From: Melioribacteraceae bacterium
GTDB lineage: Bacteria; Bacteroidota; Ignavibacteria; Ignavibacteriales; Melioribacteraceae
NCBI GenBank assembly: GCA_021740785.1
Contig: JAIOZI010000023.1
Location: 1-64,000 of the forward strand
Length of the DNA: 64,000 nucleotides
Reading direction: 5' to 3'
Every line of letters begins with the position of its first letter. Positions within the stretch are counted from its first letter, which is position 1. The notes under the pieces were generated by a model, which had not been told where the DNA came from, did no database searches, and saw nothing but the letters and a program-made list of their open reading frames with translations. Of this stretch, positions 58,210 to 64,000 are shown piece after piece. The position numbers and the translations under genes are program-made.

Positions 58210-61200
58210 ATGAAAAAAATCGTAAGACTTTCATTCTTACTTTTTTTGATTGCTGGAGTATTACAAGCGCAAGCAAATCTATTCTTTTCGGAGTATATTG
58301 AAGGAGGCTCAAGTAGAAAAGCCCTTGAGATATACAATGCTTCCGAGACAGCAGTAGATTTAACTGATTATGTAATTATGCAGTCAACTAATGGAAGCGG
58401 CTGGCAATACTATCATAATTTTCCTGCTGAAGCATCAATTGAACCGGGCGACGTTTGGGTTATTATTACGAACGATGATTTTACCGGTTATTTTGATACA
58501 GCTTTAGCGGATGAAATTTTAGCCTACCCGAGTGTCGTTCATCATAACGGTGATGATGCAAGGGCTATCGGTTATATTGGCGCCGGCGATACAACTATAA
58601 TTGATGTTATCGGAATTCCCGATGAAGATCCCGGTTCCGGCTGGGATGTTGCAGGAGTTACTACTGCAACTGCTAACCATACCCTGGTTAGAAAAGAAAC
58701 GGTAACTACCGGAAATATTGATTGGTTAGTTTCGGCAGGTACTACAACAGAAGATTCGGAATGGATCGTTTATGATCAGGATATATTTGATTATCTCGGC
58801 GCACATCCCGGAATGCCGACACCGGCATTGCCAAATGTGTTCTTCTCGGAATACATTGAAGGAAGCAGCAACAACAAGGCGCTGGAAATTTATAACGCCG
58901 GACCTTCAGCAGTGGATTTAACCACATTAAATATTCTCACGAATTACAACGGTAATCCATGGAGCGGCATGCATTCATTCCCCGAAGGCGCAACTCTTGA
59001 ACCCGATAGTGTTTGGGTGATGGCTAATAGCGGGGCAAGCGCTTCAATTCTAACACAAGCTGATGAAATTATGGCTTATGATTCATCGGGATTTTTAATG
59101 GGTTATAACGGCGATGATGTTAGAGCTTTGGTTCAGATTGATGGAGTAGATACAACGATAATTGATATTATTGGGCGTTATGACTTTGTTGATCCGGGCA
59201 ACGGCTGGAGTGTTGGCGATACTTTGGAAGGAACCAAAGATCACACACTGGTAAGAAAAGAATCTGTTACAACCGGTAATTCCGATTGGGATGCATCAGC
59301 AGGCACCACTGATGATAATTCCGAGTGGATTATTTACGGTAAAGACAATTTCGATTATATCGGAATTCATCCCGGAACAACTGCTCCTCCTACAGCAACT
59401 GTATACACAATTGCTGAAATTCAAGAAACAGTAGACGGCGGTGAAGGCGATTCTCCTCATAACGGCGAGTATGTACAGACTACCGGCGTTGTTACAGCTG
59501 CCTCTAGTTCGGCATATTTCTTACAGGACGGAACCGGCGCCTGGAACGGAATCTATGTTTACAGTTCCGGTCACTCAGCAGTCGTCGGCGACTCAGCTAC
59601 TTTAGTAGCTACAGTTAGTGAATATAACGGTTTAACGGAATTAGTTTCGGTTGAAGAATATACCGTTCATGCTTCCGGTGTTGCAATGCCCGCACCTGTT
59701 GAAGTTCCTACTGATTCTGCAAATGCCGAAATGTATGAAAGTGTTCTCTTAACTGTAAAAGGAATGTGTGATGCGGCAGATCTTGGATTCGGCGAATGGT
59801 CTATTGTTGACGATTCCGGAGTTCCATTAAGAGTTGATGATGTGTTCTACGCTTACACACCCACCGAAGGTAACATTTACGTAATTACCGCACCGAATTT
59901 TTACTCCTTCGGAGATTATAAATTAGTACCGAGAGATTCCACAGATATCATGGAAATTGAAAACTTGAGTATATATGATATCCAGTTTACAGAAACTGAT
60001 TCTTCAGCTTATTTCGGACAGGTTGTTGCAACATCCGGCGTTGTTACTGCAACTAGTTCTAGTGCATTCTTCTTACAAGATGGAATGGGAGCATGGAACG
60101 GTATTTATGTTTACAGTAACGGTCACTCGGCTGTTGTTGGTGATTCTGCAATGATAGTTGCCGAGGTCGATGAATATAACGGATTAACTGAATTAACGAA
60201 TGTCCAAGATTATTCAGTGATGGCTGCCGATGTGGTTCTTCCGATGCCGGCGCCGGTTGGAACTAATGATCTTAATGATGAAATGTATGAAAGTGTTTTG
60301 GTAACAACAGTAGGCGTTTGTACCGATGATGATTTAGGATTCGGAGAATGGGCTATTGATGACGGTTCCGGTCAAGTAGTTGTTGATGATATGTTTTACA
60401 CATTTACACCAACTCTTGGAACAAATTATTCTGTTACGGGTCCGCTGACTTATTCATTCGGTGCATTCAAAATTGAACCGCGCGATTCTACTGAGATATC
60501 CGAAGTAATGTATGAAGCCGATCTCTTTATTTCGGAGTACATCGAAGGAAGCGGCAATAACAAAGCATTGGAAATTTACAATCCGAAACTTGCTGCAGTG
60601 GATTTTTCAACCTACAGAATGGTTCGCTGGAATAACGGCGGTACGTCGACATCAAAAGATACATTACAGTTTGTCGGTGAATTGGCTGCAGGCGATGTTT
60701 ACGTTATTGCAAATTCAAGCGCAGTTCAAGAGATTTTAGATCAAGCTGATACAACCCATTCAATGACTTTCTATAACGGTGATGATTATATCGCTTTAGA
60801 GAAATATGATGGTTCTGTTTGGAATTTAATAGATGTATTTGGCGAGGCAACCGGCGTTGATCCCGGAACAGGCTGGGAAGTTGCCGGTGTTACTGATGCA
60901 ACTGCCGAACATACATTAGTACGGAAAGAAGATGTAATGATGGGAACAACCGACTGGGCGGAATCAGCAGGCACAGATTCTGCGAGTTCACAGTGGCTTG
61001 TTTATCCGCAGGATGTATTTATTTATTTAGGCGTTCATCCCGGACCTAGAGAATTACCTGATCCGGAACCAAGTGAATTTCCAACTAACTTCACTGCTGA
61101 AGGAATCGGGACAAGTATTTCATTAACTTGGACTGATGCTGCCGGCGATCAATTACCAGGTGGATATTTAATTCTTGGCAGCGACGAAGATTCATTCACA

Positions 61201-63144
61201 CTTCCTGTTGATGGAACTCCTGTAGATAACGATAACGATTTCTCAGACGGCTCAGGCGCTATCAATGTTCCCTATGGTGTTGAACAAGGCGGATTCAGCG
61301 ATCTAACGCCTAACTCTTTCTATTATTTCCAGATTTATTCTTATACAAATGATGGAACCCAAATTGATTACAAAACCGACGGGGAAGTTCCTGCCGCTTC
61401 TGATTCAACTGGTGAACAGCCTGTTGTTATCGGCAGCGAGAATTTTGAAACAGGCTTAGGTTCGATGACAGAATACAGTGTTGCAGGTCCTCATGTGTGG
61501 ACTGCCCAGCTTGGCGGAGGCGGTGCAAACGGTACCGACGGGTATGCCGAAATGAACGGTTATCCTTATGATGATGAACCGGATAATGATTATCTTATTT
61601 CTCCTGAAGTTGATTTTTCAATCTTTGAAGGTGAGTCAATTTCATTCTGGTTACAATGGACTTATGGTCAAGACGGTGAATTGACACTTGAGTATTCAGA
61701 AGATTATTCCGGTAGCGGTGATCCTACAGTTGCATCATGGACAGCAATTCCATTTACATCTCCCGAAACTTCAGGTGCATGGACAAAAATCAGTGTTGAT
61801 CTTTCATTCCTAAATGGTGAAAGCACATATTTGGCATTCCATTACAGTGAACATCCTCCTGAAATGTCGGCAAGCAGAAGATGGAGAGTCGACGAAATTG
61901 AAATGACCGGCGTTCCTACTATCGAACTTGACTTCCCGCCGAATGTTGAAAGTATGAGCCGATCTCCTAAACTCCCTACTGCTGAAGAAAATACTGTTGT
62001 AACTGCAGAAGTAACCGATGATAACGGCATAACAAGCGTTACTTTATTCTATGTTGCTGACGGCGTAGAAATGGCTGCTGCAATGACCAATACATCCGGT
62101 GATTTCTATGAAGGTACGATCCCTGCTACTATGTACGGCGACGGCAGCTTAGTATCGTATGCAGTGGTTGCTACTGATAATGCCGCCGAGCCCCAATCGG
62201 ATACAAGCGGAGTCGTTTCATTCTTTGCAGGCAATACTGAAATAGCTGTTGCTAAAGCGCTGAACGAAGACGGCTCGCCAACATATAATAATTTGTATGT
62301 TAGGGTTACGGGTACGGTTACTGCCGGAAGCGGTACTTATTCAACCGGAAGATTGGAAGGGTACCTGCAGGATTCTACCGCTGGCGTTTCAATATTCAAT
62401 AATTACTTCTCAACACCTGAATTGGTGAACGGTTTTAATTATACGGTTATCGGAAGAATTGCAAATTATAACGGTCTCATTGAAATAATGCCTGATTCTT
62501 CTGCCGATATTACAGATAACGGTGAAGTCGGCGTTCCCGAACCGGTTGTATTAACTATTCCCGAATTTTACAGTGATCCTGAAATGTATGAAGGAATGTT
62601 AGTTAAAATCGACAACATGACACTCTCAAGTACAACTCCTTGGGATTGCCAGGGCTCAGGATCAAATCTTGAATTTTACGTTGATGGTGATACGGTTGTA
62701 GTTAGAATAGATGCAGATACCGATATATGCGGCGCCGAAGAACCTTCATGGCCGCGTGATATCGTAACGATAGTCGGACAGTACGATAACAGTTCTCCTT
62801 ATTTTGAAGGTTATCAATTGCTTCCAAGATCAACGGAAGATTTTATGATTCCGGATGCAGTTAATGATGATGCAGTGCCGGAAAAATATGCACTGTTCCA
62901 AAATTACCCGAATCCGTTTAATCCAACAACAACTATCAAATTTGCGATTCCGGAAGCAGGATTAGTTACGCTTAAAGTGTATAACATCCTTGGACAGGAA
63001 GTTGCAACTTTGATCAACAAAGAACTTGATGCATCATTCCATGTATTTGAATTTGATGCTACACAGTTAAGCAGCGGTGTTTACTTATACAGTATTCAAG
63101 CCGGCAGCTTCTTTGAAACTAAGAAAATGCTTTTACTTAAGTAA
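58210..63144 (+). CDS. Giant secreted lamin-tail/OB-fold protein, T9SS cargo
   Basis: A 1644-residue exported protein with a strong GAGGAGG ribosome-binding site. Order: signal peptide (SFLLFLIAGVLQAQ), lamin-tail domain 1 (about 23-200, FFSEYIEGGSSRKALEIYN) and 2 (about 208-387), OB-fold-like domains 1 and 2 (about 398-763, close copies sharing GAWNGIYVYS and EYNGLTEL), lamin-tail domain 3 (about 772-950), a fibronectin-III-like domain, a jelly-roll module (about 1074-1234, ENFETGLGSMTEYSVAGPH), an Ig-like domain, OB-fold-like domain 3 (about 1344-1547) and a sorting domain (LFQNYPNPFNPTTTIKFAIP). Lamin-tail plus OB-fold pairs occur in ExeM/NucH-type extracellular nucleases beside an EEP domain; here the EEP is in the preceding gene. 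It is probably a DNA-binding or matrix-binding scaffold. A terminator follows at 63166. Confidence 0.9.
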   Translation: MKKIVRLSFLLFLIAGVLQAQANLFFSEYIEGGSSRKALEIYNASETAVDLTDYVIMQSTNGSGWQYYHNFPAEASIEPGDVWVIITNDDFTGYFDTALADEILAYPSVVHHNGDDARAIGYIGAGDTTIIDVIGIPDEDPGSGWDVAGVTTATANHTLVRKETVTTGNIDWLVSAGTTTEDSEWIVYDQDIFDYLGAHPGMPTPALPNVFFSEYIEGSSNNKALEIYNAGPSAVDLTTLNILTNYNGNPWSGMHSFPEGATLEPDSVWVMANSGASASILTQADEIMAYDSSGFLMGYNGDDVRALVQIDGVDTTIIDIIGRYDFVDPGNGWSVGDTLEGTKDHTLVRKESVTTGNSDWDASAGTTDDNSEWIIYGKDNFDYIGIHPGTTAPPTATVYTIAEIQETVDGGEGDSPHNGEYVQTTGVVTAASSSAYFLQDGTGAWNGIYVYSSGHSAVVGDSATLVATVSEYNGLTELVSVEEYTVHASGVAMPAPVEVPTDSANAEMYESVLLTVKGMCDAADLGFGEWSIVDDSGVPLRVDDVFYAYTPTEGNIYVITAPNFYSFGDYKLVPRDSTDIMEIENLSIYDIQFTETDSSAYFGQVVATSGVVTATSSSAFFLQDGMGAWNGIYVYSNGHSAVVGDSAMIVAEVDEYNGLTELTNVQDYSVMAADVVLPMPAPVGTNDLNDEMYESVLVTTVGVCTDDDLGFGEWAIDDGSGQVVVDDMFYTFTPTLGTNYSVTGPLTYSFGAFKIEPRDSTEISEVMYEADLFISEYIEGSGNNKALEIYNPKLAAVDFSTYRMVRWNNGGTSTSKDTLQFVGELAAGDVYVIANSSAVQEILDQADTTHSMTFYNGDDYIALEKYDGSVWNLIDVFGEATGVDPGTGWEVAGVTDATAEHTLVRKEDVMMGTTDWAESAGTDSASSQWLVYPQDVFIYLGVHPGPRELPDPEPSEFPTNFTAEGIGTSISLTWTDAAGDQLPGGYLILGSDEDSFTLPVDGTPVDNDNDFSDGSGAINVPYGVEQGGFSDLTPNSFYYFQIYSYTNDGTQIDYKTDGEVPAASDSTGEQPVVIGSENFETGLGSMTEYSVAGPHVWTAQLGGGGANGTDGYAEMNGYPYDDEPDNDYLISPEVDFSIFEGESISFWLQWTYGQDGELTLEYSEDYSGSGDPTVASWTAIPFTSPETSGAWTKISVDLSFLNGESTYLAFHYSEHPPEMSASRRWRVDEIEMTGVPTIELDFPPNVESMSRSPKLPTAEENTVVTAEVTDDNGITSVTLFYVADGVEMAAAMTNTSGDFYEGTIPATMYGDGSLVSYAVVATDNAAEPQSDTSGVVSFFAGNTEIAVAKALNEDGSPTYNNLYVRVTGTVTAGSGTYSTGRLEGYLQDSTAGVSIFNNYFSTPELVNGFNYTVIGRIANYNGLIEIMPDSSADITDNGEVGVPEPVVLTIPEFYSDPEMYEGMLVKIDNMTLSSTTPWDCQGSGSNLEFYVDGDTVVVRIDADTDICGAEEPSWPRDIVTIVGQYDNSSPYFEGYQLLPRSTEDFMIPDAVNDDAVPEKYALFQNYPNPFNPTTTIKFAIPEAGLVTLKVYNILGQEVATLINKELDASFHVFEFDATQLSSGVYLYSIQAGSFFETKKMLLLK

Positions 63145-63165
63145 ACAAGTTGTGATTTAAAATTA

Positions 63166-63199
63166 AAAGCCCGGTCTCATTTTGAAGCCGGGCTTTTTT
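63166..63199 (+). terminator. Strong terminator after the lamin-tail gene
   Basis: AAAGCCCGG (63166-63174) pairs with CCGGGCTTT (63188-63196), followed by a T-run. It closes the plus-strand cargo/receptor run. Confidence 0.92.
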
Positions 63200-63312
63200 A
63201 TTATTCCTGTATTGTGAAATGCAGCGCCCATTATACAATTCCTAATTTTATAAATTGTTGGAATGTATAAGGCAGGGAAAATGAATAGTTACAAGTACTT
63301 TTGCCAGGTTGC

Positions 63313-63541
63313 ATATCTTATGATGGGGCTGAAGCCCAGAGTATTATTGTAACTTTATTCCGTTGACTAAAGTCAACGGCAATGGAAAATAAAACAAGTT
63401 CTCTATTGCCGTCCACTTTAGTGGACGGAAGAAGTAATTAAAAATTAAAATGGCTTTAGCCACATTGAATATCTTATGATGGGGCGAAGCCTATTATTTG
63501 ATTTATTTACTTACCGTCGGTTAAAGCCGGGCTTTTTTATT
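63313..63541. repeat. REP/BIME-like palindromic element
   Basis: Contains two 20-bp palindromes with 9-bp arms: CCGTTGACT-AA-AGTCAACGG (63360-63379) and CCGTCCACT-TT-AGTGGACGG (63409-63428), in inverted orientation and joined to CAATGG and CTATTG. A 16-bp direct repeat ATATCTTATGATGGGG (63313-63328, 63469-63484) lies around them, each copy followed by a GAAGCC. A second copy of AAGCCGGGCTTTTTTATT (63524-63541) repeats the half terminator at 63185-63202. Confidence 0.75.
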
Positions 63542-63587
63542 GGGTAAAATTTATCGTCATTATTTATGATAATACTAATCGAATGAA

Positions 63588-64000
63588 CTACAAATTCCTG
63601 CGTGGAATTGTAAACGAGAACATACTTCCCTCCCCTTCATCGCTCCTGAACCAGATTTCCCCGTCATTTTTCTCAATAAATTCTTTGCATAAAATTAATC
63701 CCAAACCGGTTCCTTCTTCATTATTAGTCCCCTGTGTTGAAGTGTTAGTTCCAAGTATGAAAAGTTTATCGATTCTATTTTTTTCAATTCCCACACCGTT
63801 ATCCACGACATTAATAATTATATGGTTTGCATTTGTATCCTCCCAGGATAACCAAATATTTCCGCCTCTCTTTGTATATTTAATTGCATTCGACGTTAAA
63901 TTTCTCAGAACAACTTCCAGCATGTTTTTATCGCAATACACTTCTAAATCAGTAGTAATTTGATTCTCTAATGTTATTCCTTTTTCCCGTGCAATTGGTT
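63588..64000 (-). CDS. Sensor histidine kinase, 3' part (gene continues past the right edge)
   Basis: Only the C-terminal ATP-binding domain is in the window, about 137 residues ending in SFTIPRRNL. The reading frame is open to base 64000, so an internal GTG near 63941 is not the start. The N box is NLTSNAIKYTKRGG, the G1 box is VVDNGVGIEKN, and the G2 box is EGTGLGLILCKEFIEKN. This is the HisKA/HATPase_c type, unlike the NarL-type kinase at 5-8.8 kb. It transcribes towards the REP-like element. Sensor domains and partner lie outside the window. Confidence 0.93.
   Translation of the reverse strand, partial: PIAREKGITLENQITTDLEVYCDKNMLEVVLRNLTSNAIKYTKRGGNIWLSWEDTNANHIIINVVDNGVGIEKNRIDKLFILGTNTSTQGTNNEEGTGLGLILCKEFIEKNDGEIWFRSDEGEGSMFSFTIPRRNL

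Noticed and set aside
63588-63941. Complete small ATP-binding protein starting at the GTG near 63941
   Set aside because: The frame stays open to the window edge, and upstream residues fit a histidine-kinase core, so it is the end of a larger gene.

Overview
This window looks like chromosomal DNA of a Gram-negative, AT-rich bacterium of the Ignavibacteria / Bacteroidota-Chlorobiota group. That is an inference. It rests on seven secreted proteins that end in a type IX secretion (T9SS) type-A-like C-terminal domain with the 'NYPNPFNPST' consensus, a PorV/PorQ-family protein, a TonB-dependent receptor with a carboxypeptidase-regulatory-like domain, many signal peptides ending in FAQ/LAQ, and sensor kinases with Reg_prop propellers. 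No rRNA, tRNA, CRISPR array, phage or intact insertion sequence was seen.

Left part (about 0.3-31 kb), mostly minus strand, housekeeping and signalling. A cytochrome c maturation cluster ccmC-ccmD-ccmE-ccmF (1.1-4.8 kb) includes an unlisted 49-residue CcmD and a CxxxY-type CcmE. Next come a very large hybrid sensor kinase, a SpoIIE/RsbU-like phosphatase and an RsbW-like anti-sigma kinase separated by a Sel1-repeat protein, glucose-6-phosphate isomerase, a DUF1761 protein, and an octaheme cytochrome c of the tetrathionate reductase family that overlaps a frameshifted SdpI-like gene. A chemoreceptor, several small membrane proteins, a CNNM/CorB-type transporter-like protein, an ECF sigma / zinc anti-sigma / HEAT-repeat operon, a membrane pyrophosphatase with K+-dependent, Na+-type signature residues, a FkbM methyltransferase, a C_GCAxxG_C_C protein and a BRCT protein follow.

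Right part (31-63 kb), secretion cargo. On the minus strand are a 2440-residue multidomain secreted protein, a BNR-propeller secreted protein, a small lipoprotein and a secreted endonuclease/exonuclease/phosphatase (EEP). On the plus strand (45.1-63.1 kb) is a co-directional run: secreted EF-hand protein, OB-fold secreted protein, exported protein, TonB-dependent receptor, four-helix-bundle protein inside low-complexity repeats, PorV-like protein, NHL-propeller lipoprotein, secreted EEP, and a 1644-residue lamin-tail/OB-fold protein. Lamin-tail, OB-fold and EEP domains are joined in single extracellular nucleases of the ExeM/NucH kind. Here they are spread over several T9SS cargo proteins next to a receptor, which suggests an extracellular nucleic-acid or organophosphate scavenging system.

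The right edge holds a REP/BIME-like palindromic element and the 3' part of another histidine kinase. The main points for follow-up are the split nuclease/receptor locus, the CxxxY CcmE with no ccmAB beside it, the one-base frameshift in the SdpI gene, the 88/89-bp repeat with dimeric higher-order structure beside the four-helix-bundle gene, and the covarying palindromes at 63.4 kb.
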